DNA of 64,000 nt from Desulfobacterales bacterium (GTDB lineage Bacteria > Desulfobacterota > Desulfobacteria > Desulfobacterales > Desulfosarcinaceae): assembly GCA_016218685.1 (NCBI GenBank), contig JACRDD010000034.1, forward strand, positions 1 to 64,000, read 5' to 3'. Position numbers and translations under genes: made by a program. The notes beneath the pieces were generated by a model. The model made no database searches and had not been told where the DNA came from. It saw only the letters and a list, made by a program, of their open reading frames with translations. Each line of letters opens with the position of its first letter. The stretch's first letter is position 1. This document shows positions 16,946 to 29,551 of this stretch, piece after piece.

Positions 16946-17782
16946 TTAGTGGATGGACATGAGGAAGGTGCGCAAGTTCACCTTCTTGTTCTGCAGCCGC
17001 AGTTTGTTGCGGATCGCCTGGCGGTAGGCTTCCACGGTGCGCACCGAGAGGTTCAGCAGCTCCGCAATCTCCCGGTTCTTCTTGCCCTGGCGGATAAAGT
17101 TGGCCACCTTCAGCTCGGAGGTGGTGAGCCCGTAGTAGGCCAGGGACAAGCGCCGCGAAAAGCCGCAGGTGATGTCCCTGAGGTTGGCTTCCACGATACC
17201 CAGGAAGGATTTCTGGCGCTCATCGAGATTCTCTTTCTGGACTTTGCCCAGGAAGGGCAGTACCAGTTTTTTTACATTGTACATCACCTGCTCTTCCAGG
17301 GCGCGCTTATCTTCCTCTCTGCGCTTGAGCAGGACCTTCAAAGCCGTGTTGGCCTCCTGCAAATTGGTTTTTTCCATCTCCAGTTCGGCCTCGCGATCCC
17401 GAAGCGCCTTTTCCGTGATGAAGCGATCGTCGATCTTGCGCTGCAACGCCTCGTTGGCTTGCGTCAGCTCCAGGATGCGCCGCGTCGCCATGTCCATATC
17501 GGCTTGGGGCGCAACGGCGTCGCCGTCGGATCGGGGCATGGGCGGGGCGTCGCTGTCCGCCCCCTGGGCGAGGCTGGCCATCAAGGCCTGGTGCCGCCGG
17601 GTCAAATCCGCAAACGCTTGGCGCCAATGGTCAAGCTGCTCGTTTTCCATCTCAAGCGCGGCGATGCGCCGGTAAAGATAGTCCAGCAACCGCTCTTTCC
17701 GGAGGAGCGGATGGGCCACCATGGGCGAAGCTGGCTTGAAACAGGGGGCCGGGGGCGGCGTATGTTTCGACGGGCGGTGCAT
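16946..17782 (-). CDS. LuxR-type regulator with a long coiled coil
   Basis: 278 residues. A long helical, coiled-coil region (about 28-175) replaces the PAS domains usually found in this regulator group. The C-terminal LuxR-type helix-turn-helix is clear: LTTSELKVANFIRQGKKN, then EIAELLNLSVRTVEAYR and NKKVNLRTFL, an ending shared by many PAS-LuxR regulators of sulfate reducers. The protein probably binds DNA as a dimer through the coiled coil. There is no receiver or ligand domain, so its input is unknown. ATG 17782 has GAGGT 5 bases upstream; divergent from the YchF-like gene. Confidence 0.8.
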   Translation of the reverse strand: MHRPSKHTPPPAPCFKPASPMVAHPLLRKERLLDYLYRRIAALEMENEQLDHWRQAFADLTRRHQALMASLAQGADSDAPPMPRSDGDAVAPQADMDMATRRILELTQANEALQRKIDDRFITEKALRDREAELEMEKTNLQEANTALKVLLKRREEDKRALEEQVMYNVKKLVLPFLGKVQKENLDERQKSFLGIVEANLRDITCGFSRRLSLAYYGLTTSELKVANFIRQGKKNREIAELLNLSVRTVEAYRQAIRNKLRLQNKKVNLRTFLMSIH

Positions 17783-17954
17783 GGTTCACCTCTTTGTCCA
17801 AGGGGGCTTGCGCATGGGTCGATATCGGAGACGTTCGATGAACGCCTACTGAAAACCAACGGGGATGTCAAAGGGAAAGTGGCCCCTGTTAGGTGTTGCC
17901 TTGGGCCGCGATCAGGGGTAGTAACAACCCAATTCAGAAGATCGGAGAAATGCC

Positions 17955-18992
17955 ATGCGGCTTGGATTGATCGGCCGGCCCGGTGCCGGCAAAACCACTT
18001 TGTTCGAAGCCCTGACCCAGGCGGGGGCCGAGACGGCCCAGCGCAAAGAGAGCCGCATCGGCACGGTGCGGGTGCCCGATGGGCGCATCGACCGGCTCTC
18101 GGCCATGTACAACCCGCGCAAAACCATCTACGCCCAGGTGGAGTACTTGCTGCCGGCACCGGCCGAGCATGTCAAGGAAAAGTCCCGGGAGCAGAGCATC
18201 TGGACCCAGGTGCGCGATTGTGACGCCGTCTTGCACGTGGTGCGCAACTTCAACGACCTGGCCGGCGCCGCGCCCACGCCCCGTAGCGACTTTCAGGCCG
18301 TGGACCAGGAGTTGATCATTTCGGACCTGGTGGTGGTGGAAAAACGGCTGGAGCGTTTGGCCCTGGACCAGAGGCGCGGCAAGAAGCCCGATTTCCCCGA
18401 AGAGCCCGCTTTGATCGAGCAGTGTGCCGCGCATCTCAACCAGGAGACGCCCCTGCGCCGTTTCCCTGAAATCGCAACCGCCAAATGCCTGCGGGGCTAT
18501 GCCTTTTTATCGGCCAAACCCTGCCTGGTGCTTTTCAACAATGCCGACGAAGACGAGCGCCTGCCCGATGTGACCGGCTGGGGCCTGGCCGAACCGTGCC
18601 TGGCCATCCGGGGCAAGCTGGAGCAGGAGCTGGGGCAGATGAGCGCCGAAGAGGCCCGGGAGTTCATGGCCGAATTCGAGATCCGCGACCTGGCCATGAC
18701 CCGCGTGATCCACGGCTCCTACGCCCTTTTGGGATTGATCTCCTTTTTCACCGTGGGCGAAGACGAAGTGCGGGCCTGGACCATTCCCAGCGCAACGGCG
18801 GCCGTGGACGCGGCCGAAGTGATCCATTCGGACATCAAGAAGGGCTTCATCCGGGCCGAAGTCCTGGCCTATGACGACCTGATGAGCGCCGGCAGCTACG
18901 CCGAGGCGCGCAAACTGGGCAAGGTGCGCCTGGAAGGCAAGACCTACGAAGTAAAGGACGGAGATATCATCAATTTCCGGTTCAATGTGTGA
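17955..18992 (+). CDS. YchF/Obg-like GTPase with C-terminal TGS-like domain
   Basis: 345 residues. The G1 loop is GRPGAGKTT (YchF normally GLPNVGKST). The G4 region is LVLFNNADED, lacking the NKxD lysine, as in YchF, which prefers ATP. The C-terminal part reads SFFTVGEDEVRAW, HSDIKKGFIRAEVLAYDD, then DGDIINFRFNV, matching the DUF933/TGS region of YchF. It is shorter than E. coli YchF (363) and its P-loop is altered, so it is probably a paralogue rather than the housekeeping copy. YchF proteins associate with ribosomes. GGAGA lies 6-7 bases before ATG 17955; its stop overlaps the next start. Confidence 0.82.
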   Translation: MRLGLIGRPGAGKTTLFEALTQAGAETAQRKESRIGTVRVPDGRIDRLSAMYNPRKTIYAQVEYLLPAPAEHVKEKSREQSIWTQVRDCDAVLHVVRNFNDLAGAAPTPRSDFQAVDQELIISDLVVVEKRLERLALDQRRGKKPDFPEEPALIEQCAAHLNQETPLRRFPEIATAKCLRGYAFLSAKPCLVLFNNADEDERLPDVTGWGLAEPCLAIRGKLEQELGQMSAEEAREFMAEFEIRDLAMTRVIHGSYALLGLISFFTVGEDEVRAWTIPSATAAVDAAEVIHSDIKKGFIRAEVLAYDDLMSAGSYAEARKLGKVRLEGKTYEVKDGDIINFRFNV

Positions 18993-20041
18993 GCAGTTTA
19001 AAGGACGCAACACCCTTGAGCGTCGTCCAACCCCGGGATCTGCCAACGAATCTGGTGGCGGACGGACAAGCCCTGGCGCAGGTCACCGCGCGCTTCCCCA
19101 TGAAGATCGATCCCTATTTTCTGGGACTGATCCGCTCGGCCGACGATCCCCTGGGGCGCCAGGTGATTCCCCACCCGGCGGAACTGCTGGATACCGCCGG
19201 CACCGAAGATCCCCTGGCCGAGGAGCACCAATCGCCGGCGCCGCAAATCCTGCACCGCTATCCCCACCGCGTGGTGTTTCTGGTCTCCAGTCGCTGCGCC
19301 GTGCACTGCCGCTTTTGCATGCGCAAACGTCGCGTGGCCGATGGCCCGCAGGTGCCGGTGGCGATGATCGAAGCGGGTCTCGATTACATTCGGACGCATC
19401 CCGAGATCAACGAAGTCATTCTCTCGGGCGGCGATCCCTTGATGCTTGCCGATGACCGGTTGCTCTCCCTTCTGCAAGCCCTGCGGCGCATCGGGCACGT
19501 ACGCTGGCTGCGCCTGCACAGCCGCATGCCCATCGTGCGGCCCCAGCGCGTGACGCCGGATCTGGCCCGGCTCCTGGGCCGCTTTAATCCTCTGTATCTG
19601 AACATCCACTGCAATCATCCGGCGGAGATAACGCCCCAAAGCGCGGCGGCCTGCGGGTTGCTGGCCGACGCGGGCATCCCCCTGGGCAGCCAAAGCGTAT
19701 TGCTGCGGGGGGTCAATGACGCGGCGGAGATCTTGAAAGCCCTGTTCGAGGGGCTGCTGGCGATCCGGGTCAAACCCTATTATCTACACCAACTGGATCG
19801 CGTGCCCGGCACCGCCCATTTTAAGGTCCCCCCGGCGGTCGGACTGGAGCTGATGGCGTTGCTGCGCGGACATCTTTCGGGCCTGGCCATTCCCCACTAC
19901 ATGATCGATCTGCCCGGCGGGGGCGGCAAAATCGCTCTCGCGCCGGAGGCCGTCGTGGAGCGGCATCCCACCCATTGGCGGGTGCGCAACTGGCAGGGGA
20001 AGATCTACGATTATCCTTGCGGCCGATGGCCCAAAAGATAG
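18989..20041 (+). CDS. KamA-family radical SAM enzyme (lysine 2,3-aminomutase-like)
   Basis: 350 residues from GTG 18989, overlapping the previous stop by four bases (GTGA). The radical SAM cluster motif CAVHCRFCMRKRRV binds the 4Fe-4S/SAM centre. The PLP Lys is in PGGGGKIAL, as in true aminomutases, and PYYLHQLDRVPGTAHF contributes to the substrate site. Length is close to EpmB (which converts lysine used to modify EF-P), whereas classical lysine 2,3-aminomutase is longer. A role either in EF-P modification or in beta-lysine production is possible. Translational coupling with a ribosome-associated GTPase favours the first, but no efp or epmA is in the window. Confidence 0.85.
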   Translation: MSSLKDATPLSVVQPRDLPTNLVADGQALAQVTARFPMKIDPYFLGLIRSADDPLGRQVIPHPAELLDTAGTEDPLAEEHQSPAPQILHRYPHRVVFLVSSRCAVHCRFCMRKRRVADGPQVPVAMIEAGLDYIRTHPEINEVILSGGDPLMLADDRLLSLLQALRRIGHVRWLRLHSRMPIVRPQRVTPDLARLLGRFNPLYLNIHCNHPAEITPQSAAACGLLADAGIPLGSQSVLLRGVNDAAEILKALFEGLLAIRVKPYYLHQLDRVPGTAHFKVPPAVGLELMALLRGHLSGLAIPHYMIDLPGGGGKIALAPEAVVERHPTHWRVRNWQGKIYDYPCGRWPKR

Positions 20042-20062
20042 GGGCGGCTTTTCAGCCGCCCC
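20041..20062. terminator. Bidirectional terminator hairpin between kamA-like gene and hup
   Basis: GGGGCGGCT (20041-20049), loop TTTC, AGCCGCCCC (20054-20062): a perfect 9-bp stem starting at the last base of the plus-strand stop codon. It is 35 bases beyond the end of the minus-strand HU gene, so it can serve both. Confidence 0.7.
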
Positions 20063-20096
20063 TCGCTATGACATGTAGATGAGTCTACGGCAGTTC

Positions 20097-20366
20097 TTAT
20101 TCCACCGCCGTTTTCAGGGCTTTGCCCACGGTGAACTGGGGAACTTTGCGCGCCTTGATCTTGATCTTCTCGCCGGTGCGCGGATTGCGACCGGTGCGGG
20201 CTTTACGCTTGGCCACTTTGAAGGTGCCGAACCCGGTCAAGGTGACTTTGTCTCCCTTTTTCAATCCCTGGGTGATGGCCCCCAGCAGGCTGTCCAGGCA
20301 GGCTTCGGCTTCTTTTTTGCTGTTCAGATTCTTGGCCATCTCATTGATCAGTTCGCTTTTGTTCAT
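20097..20366 (-). CDS. hup: HU-family DNA-binding protein
   Basis: 89 residues from ATG 20366, preceded by GGAGAGG. It begins MNKSELINEMAKN as HU proteins do, has the GFGTF beta-arm base, and carries RKARTGRNPRTGEKIKIKA, the DNA-intercalating arm with its conserved Arg and Pro. Homodimeric HU/IHF-like proteins bend DNA and organise the nucleoid. The frame stays open further upstream (to 20444), but that part is not HU-like. Likely a single-gene unit ended by the shared hairpin at 20041-20062. Confidence 0.92.
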   Translation of the reverse strand: MNKSELINEMAKNLNSKKEAEACLDSLLGAITQGLKKGDKVTLTGFGTFKVAKRKARTGRNPRTGEKIKIKARKVPQFTVGKALKTAVE

Positions 20367-20546
20367 TCTTTTGCCCTCTCCTTTCAAGCATTTGTGTATG
20401 GGCGGCTCGCCAGCTTGGAGCCATGTGCTTTCCTTGTGCTTCATTTCTGAAGCTGTCCCGCGATCCTCTTTAACTCGTTATCTTTAAGAATTCAAAGCTT
20501 TTCTCGATGCCAAAAGCCGAAAGCGTCGAGGTGGTGTCGTTTTTCG

Positions 20547-20918
20547 TCAGACATCGGTGACTTTTTCGAACGCCTCCATCTGGGTCTTGCACCGGATGCA
20601 ATAGGACGTCACCGGTCTGGCTTTCAGGCGGGATAGGGCGATCTCCTCGCCACAGGCTTCACAAATTCCGAAAGAACCATCTTCGATCTTGACCAGCGCG
20701 GATTTGATTTTTTTAATGAGATGACTCTCACGGTCACGAATGCGCAGGGTATAGGTGCGGGTGGTTTCCATGGCGGCCTGATCCAGGGGGTCGGCCGCCC
20801 ACTCCCCGCTTTGCACCAGGGTACCCACGGTTTTCTCGGCGGTGCAGAGCAATTCATTCAACTGCTGGGTCAATAGTTGCTTGAAAAAAGCGAGATCTTT
20901 GGATTGCATTGCTTCCAT
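20547..20918 (-). CDS. DksA/TraR-type zinc-finger protein
   Basis: About 123 residues from ATG 20918 (GGCAGGT upstream); an in-frame TTG at 20936 is possible. It has a helical N-terminal coiled-coil part (about 1-75) and a C-terminal C4 zinc finger CEACGEE...YCIRCKTQ. In DksA the coiled-coil tip enters the RNA polymerase secondary channel and works with ppGpp; here the family is TraR/DksA-like and its tip residues cannot be judged with certainty. It follows the 84-residue gene by about 20 bases and is likely in the same operon. Confidence 0.85.
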   Translation of the reverse strand: MEAMQSKDLAFFKQLLTQQLNELLCTAEKTVGTLVQSGEWAADPLDQAAMETTRTYTLRIRDRESHLIKKIKSALVKIEDGSFGICEACGEEIALSRLKARPVTSYCIRCKTQMEAFEKVTDV

Positions 20919-20938
20919 GAATATCGTACCTGCCAAGC

Positions 20939-21193
20939 TTAAAAATTTTCAATGACGCTGAAACGTTTGATGGTAATGGTTCTGGCCGTCTTTTGATCGC
21001 GTCGGACCTCGCCGCTGGCTTCGATGACCTTTTGAATCAGGTTGATGAATTCTTCCCCATTTTCGATGCGGTACTCTTCATCATCCGTGGCGCTCAAGGC
21101 CACCGCCGTGACCTGATCGTACTCGTTCCATTGAACCGGGGTGACGATGCCGATGAGGGTCTCCTGTTCATGGGGCGTTTTCTTTTTAGGCAT
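20939..21193 (-). CDS. Small hypothetical protein upstream of dksA-like gene
   Basis: 84 residues, not recognised. It starts with a Lys-rich segment (MPKKKTPHEQ), then a beta-rich domain (LIGIVTPVQWNEYDQVTAVAL) and an alpha-beta C terminus ending TITIKRFSVIENF. AGGAGT precedes ATG 21193. Its stop lies about 20 bases before the DksA-like gene, and a secreted-protein gene precedes it by 23 bases, so three genes may form one unit. Confidence 0.65.
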   Translation of the reverse strand: MPKKKTPHEQETLIGIVTPVQWNEYDQVTAVALSATDDEEYRIENGEEFINLIQKVIEASGEVRRDQKTARTITIKRFSVIENF

Positions 21194-21216
21194 ATGTCAA
21201 CTCCTCAAAGCCTCAC

Positions 21217-21504
21217 CTATTCTGCAAGAACCTTAAAGGAGACTACCGTCAGGATCTTCATGTCGTCACGCGCAGCCACCGTGCCGGTCGCCTCAACTTT
21301 GGCGCCGACATGATTTTCGGCCAACTCTTTGCCCTTCTCTGTATTGTCGATTTCATAGATCTGGCTGTCGGTGACAATCTGATAGTTGTCATTGACCTTG
21401 CCGATGACGGTTTTCTCGGCAGCCATGGCCGAAGCGGCCAATGCCGTGATTAAAATCGTCATCAGCCCTGTGAGCAACCATTGCAGCAGTGCTTTGCGTT
21501 GCAT
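21217..21504 (-). CDS. Small secreted OB-fold-like protein
   Basis: 95 residues from ATG 21504 (AAAGGAG 8 bases upstream). It has a clear signal peptide (hydrophobic 8-25, cleavage after ASAMA). The mature 67 residues (KTVIGKVNDNYQIVTDSQIY, then VEATGTVAARDDMKILTVVS) look like a minimal OB-fold domain as seen in small periplasmic BOF-type proteins. Function unknown. It may be the first gene of the minus-strand run to the DksA-like gene. Confidence 0.65.
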   Translation of the reverse strand: MQRKALLQWLLTGLMTILITALAASAMAAEKTVIGKVNDNYQIVTDSQIYEIDNTEKGKELAENHVGAKVEATGTVAARDDMKILTVVSFKVLAE

Positions 21505-21751
21505 GGCGTAACTCCTTTGAGATGATCCGAACGGCGCCATGTAGTTAGCAAAAGCGATGCCACGCGGTAGCATTTAAAAAATATGTTATTACAGATATTT
21601 ATGACTTGGTGGGCCAAGCCGGTGGCGGCCGGGCAAGCATCCGCGATGTCCTTGGAAAGTCATCGGAATATAACCACTTGTAATTAAACAAAAATTAAAT
21701 AGGAAGCCCAAATTCCGGTTTGGTGGATATCGGAAATGGTGGTTCCGGTGG

Positions 21752-22786
21752 CTACAGGCGCTCTTTGATCAGGCAACACGCGATCCGGCAGGCAGGCCGT
21801 CCATCGGCAGTATAGTTCAGATTGCCGGGCTGGATCAGCTTGTTCATGACGCACCCTTCGGGGATCTCCAGTCGAAAAAGGTCCGATTCGTTGATGGGGG
21901 CCGTGGCGACCAGCCGGTCCCGATCGAAGACCAGGCTGTGCAGCGGGAAGTCTTCGCAGAGCGGACAACGGTAGACCCGGCCATTGGGGAAGATAAAATA
22001 ATTGTCTGCCACGCGCCCGGCGCAGGCAAAAGGCTCGTCGGGCGCCAGATAGACTTTGGGGTAGATCACGGGCAGGCCCCGGGCGGCCACTTGGCGCGCC
22101 ACCGGCAGCACATGTTCTTCCCACTCCCGGCGGCTGACCTGCAGATCCCCGGTTTGTTCTTCGCGGTGGGTCGCGGACTGTCCGCGCAGGCCGATCACCT
22201 GGATGAAGAAGCGGTCGATCTTCAGCTCCGAAAGCAGGGGCGGCACGGCGGCCAGCTCGGCCAGATTGAGGCGGCTGACCGTGTAGATCAGGCTGGTCCG
22301 GAATCCTTTGGCCTTGGCTTGCCGGATGCCCTGGGTGCACGCCTCGAACGAGCCCTGGCCGCGGATGGCATCGTTGGTGGCGGCCGAGGGGCCGTCCAGG
22401 CTGAAGCTGATGAAATCGACCTGGTCCGGCGTGATCTTCTCCAGGATATCGTGAAACAGGTAGCCATTGGTGTCGATGGTGATGGAGCCATAGCCCAACT
22501 GCCGGGCGCTCTTCACGGCTTCGGCAAGATCGGGATGCAGCGTGGGCTCGCCCCCCAGGAAGATCAGGTTGGCCCCCGGGCTGCGCCGGGCCATGACACC
22601 CAGCCAGGCCTGGATGGTGGCCAGCTCCAGGCGTTGTGTGCCGTGCTGGGCCGGGTTGATGTAGCAGTGGCGGCAGCGCAGGTTACACTGGGTCAGGATG
22701 TGAAAAAAGACATTGGCGGCGTGCTTGGCGAAGCAAACGGTGGGTGCCGACACCTCAGACACTTTCGATATAGCGCTTGGGCGCAT
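21752..22786 (-). CDS. Radical SAM protein with SPASM-like C terminus
   Basis: About 344 residues from ATG 22786; GTG 22762 is a possible later start, and the longer frame to 22879 lies within the upstream gene. The core motif is LTQCNLRCRHCYINP (CxxxCxxC), followed by FLGGEPTLHPDL for SAM binding. A C-terminal set of cysteines (FACAGR, YRCPLCEDFP, CRIACCLI) would carry one or two extra Fe-S clusters, as in SPASM proteins that modify peptides or enzymes. No precursor peptide gene was seen next to it. It overlaps the 3' end of the cyclic-nucleotide-binding gene by 32 bases. Confidence 0.8.
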   Translation of the reverse strand: MRPSAISKVSEVSAPTVCFAKHAANVFFHILTQCNLRCRHCYINPAQHGTQRLELATIQAWLGVMARRSPGANLIFLGGEPTLHPDLAEAVKSARQLGYGSITIDTNGYLFHDILEKITPDQVDFISFSLDGPSAATNDAIRGQGSFEACTQGIRQAKAKGFRTSLIYTVSRLNLAELAAVPPLLSELKIDRFFIQVIGLRGQSATHREEQTGDLQVSRREWEEHVLPVARQVAARGLPVIYPKVYLAPDEPFACAGRVADNYFIFPNGRVYRCPLCEDFPLHSLVFDRDRLVATAPINESDLFRLEIPEGCVMNKLIQPGNLNYTADGRPACRIACCLIKERL

Positions 22787-23360
22787 CGGGCTTGGTGCCC
22801 GCGGCCTTCGGCGCTTCAGGCTTGGGCGCTTCGGGCTTGGGTTTGGATGGGCCTTGGGACGTGGGCGGTTTTTTTGCATCCCGCTTGGCCTTGACCAGTT
22901 CTTCGTTGGTCAGGCGCAAACGCGCCGTGATGTATTCCGCGAAGATGCGGTACAGCAGCAGCAGAAAATCCAGACGGGCTTCCTTTTCGTCGGCGGCATC
23001 CATGCGCGTGCCGGCCGAGGTGTCCACGGCCAGGCAGACCGTTTGGCCCACGGCATGCACCGAGGCCGAGCGGCTCTGATCGTCGATGATGCGCATTTCA
23101 CCGAAGATCTCGCCTTTGCGCGTGAGGGTGCCGATCTCTTCGCCCTCTTTGGTGATGCGAATTTTGCCTGAAAGCAGAAAGTAAAGCCAGGGATCCATGT
23201 CGCCTTCCTGGATGATCTGCTCGCCGTCTTCGTACTGGCGGATTTTGCTCAGGCGCAGCAGTTTGCCCAGGTTGCGGGTCTCGAAATGCTTGAGCGCCTG
23301 GATGGACATGAGGCGTTGGATGTTTTCTATATTTTCCTTGAGGAATTTGGATTCAAGCAT
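22755..23360 (-). CDS. Cyclic-nucleotide-binding-domain protein with Pro/Lys-rich tail
   Basis: 201 residues. The cNMP-binding jelly roll is at about 25-125, with the phosphate-cassette-like segment GEMRIIDDQSRSASVHAVGQ, where Arg after the Gly-Glu turn would bind a nucleotide phosphate. A helix follows (about 135-160), then a low-complexity Lys/Pro/Ala tail with repeated PKPEAPKPEAPK. No helix-turn-helix, so it is not a CRP-type activator; it may bind a partner protein instead. Start ATG 23360 has AGGAG upstream. The downstream radical SAM gene overlaps its end. Confidence 0.78.
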   Translation of the reverse strand: MLESKFLKENIENIQRLMSIQALKHFETRNLGKLLRLSKIRQYEDGEQIIQEGDMDPWLYFLLSGKIRITKEGEEIGTLTRKGEIFGEMRIIDDQSRSASVHAVGQTVCLAVDTSAGTRMDAADEKEARLDFLLLLYRIFAEYITARLRLTNEELVKAKRDAKKPPTSQGPSKPKPEAPKPEAPKAAGTKPDAPKRYIESV

Positions 23361-23489
23361 TGGGTCTGGTCTCCTGTGCTCCGAAAGCCGATGATTTCGT
23401 TCCTATAGTAGGCTTTGTCGCCTGAAAAAGGCAAGTTGAAATTCCACCGGCCGCCTTCGCGCCGCGGCTCTCAATTTTCAGGTAATTTT

Positions 23490-24941
<1,452 letters not shown>

Positions 24942-24990
24942 GTTAGGTTTGGCTCCAAATAAGAAACTTTCGTCGGCGTGCAGCCCACGT

Positions 24991-28257
<3,267 letters not shown>

Positions 28258-29394
28258 TTATTTCCCCATCATCCGCGCAAATTCATCGAACAGATAACTG
28301 GCATCGTGCGGTCCCGGCGCGGCTTCGGGGTGATACTGGATGGCCAGCAGGGGGATCTTCTTGTGCCGGAAGCCCTCCAGGGTGTTGTCGTTGAGATTGA
28401 TGTGGGTGATCTCGATTTGGTTCGGGTCGAGGGTCTTCACATCCACGGCGAAACCATGGTTCTGGGAGGTGATCTCCACCCGGCCGGTGGTCAGGTTCTT
28501 GACCGGGTGGTTGATGCCCCGGTGGCCGAATTTGAGTTTGTAGGTCTTGGCGCCCACGGCCAGGCCGAGCAGTTGATGGCCCAGGCAGATGCCGAAAACG
28601 GGCCGGTAGCCCAGCAGGGCCTGGATGGTGCGGATGCCGTAGGTCACCGGCTCGGGGTCGCCCGGGCCGTTGGAGAGAAACACCCCGTGGGGTGCCATGG
28701 CCCTGATGGTCTCGGCCTCGGTGAAAGCCGGCACGACCACGACCTCCATGCCGCAGGCCGAAAGGGAGCGCAGGATGTTGTATTTGATGCCGAAATCCAT
28801 GGCCACGACCGACTTCTGGCTGGAACGTTCGCGCCAGATGCCTTCATCCAGCGGCGTGCGGTTCACATCGATGGGTTCGGGTTTGCCGTCCACCCAGCGG
28901 TAGGGCTGCGGCTGGGTGACCGTCTTGGCCAGATCCAGGCCGGCCATGCTCGGCAGGGTGCGGGCCTTGGCCACCAGGGCCGCGGGATCGGTCTGCTCGG
29001 TGGAAATCATGGCGCGCATGGCGCCGCCGTTGCGGATATGCAGGGTCAAGGCCCGGGTGTCCAGGCTGTCGACTCCCACAATTTTGTTATTGCGCAGATA
29101 GTCGGCCAGGCAGCCCGAGGCGCGGTAGTTGCTGTAGTCGGGTTGATATTCGCGGATGATGAAGGCCGCCACCTGGACCCGATCCGATTCCACATCTTCT
29201 ATATTGACGCCGTAATTGCCGATCAGCGGGTAGGTCATGGTGACCAGTTGGCCGCTGTAGGAGGGATCGGTGAGCACCTCCTGATAGCCGCTCATGGCCG
29301 TGTTGAAGACCACCTCGCCGCCCACCTCGCCGGGGCCGGTGAACGACCGGCAAGGGAAGGTGCGGCCGTCTTCGAGTGCTAATAGTGCTTTCAT
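28258..29394 (-). CDS. carA: Carbamoyl-phosphate synthase, small (glutaminase) subunit
   Basis: 378 residues. An N-terminal structural domain (1-about 180) starts MKALLALEDGRTFPC and contains NTAMSGYQEVLTDPSY; the class I glutamine amidotransferase domain has nucleophile Cys in GICLGHQLLGLA and His/Glu in QYHPEAAPGPHD. It releases ammonia from glutamine for CarB. Start ATG 29394 has no strong Shine-Dalgarno, which fits either a weak site or coupling to the upstream transcript. The glutamate synthase genes end about 157 bases upstream on the same strand. Confidence 0.96.
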   Translation of the reverse strand: MKALLALEDGRTFPCRSFTGPGEVGGEVVFNTAMSGYQEVLTDPSYSGQLVTMTYPLIGNYGVNIEDVESDRVQVAAFIIREYQPDYSNYRASGCLADYLRNNKIVGVDSLDTRALTLHIRNGGAMRAMISTEQTDPAALVAKARTLPSMAGLDLAKTVTQPQPYRWVDGKPEPIDVNRTPLDEGIWRERSSQKSVVAMDFGIKYNILRSLSACGMEVVVVPAFTEAETIRAMAPHGVFLSNGPGDPEPVTYGIRTIQALLGYRPVFGICLGHQLLGLAVGAKTYKLKFGHRGINHPVKNLTTGRVEITSQNHGFAVDVKTLDPNQIEITHINLNDNTLEGFRHKKIPLLAIQYHPEAAPGPHDASYLFDEFARMMGK

Positions 29395-29466
29395 AGGCTT
29401 GCTTCGTTTTCTTTCAATGGTCGCCGCGTCTTTGATCCGGCAGATTATGTCACTCGGGGCTGGATA

Positions 29467-29488
29467 TCAAACACCATTTGGCGTTTGA
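29467..29488 (-). terminator. Imperfect hairpin between the glt genes and carA
   Basis: TCAAACACC and GGCGTTTGA (one mismatch) flank ATTT. It lies between the end of the glutamate synthase gene (29552) and the carA start (29394). It may be a weak terminator, or an operator; no U-run is present. Confidence 0.3.
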
Positions 29489-29551
29489 CCCATTCCGGCC
29501 GCCCGCCCATCGCAAAAGCCGCGCCTCCATATCCCATAACCGGGCGCAAGA

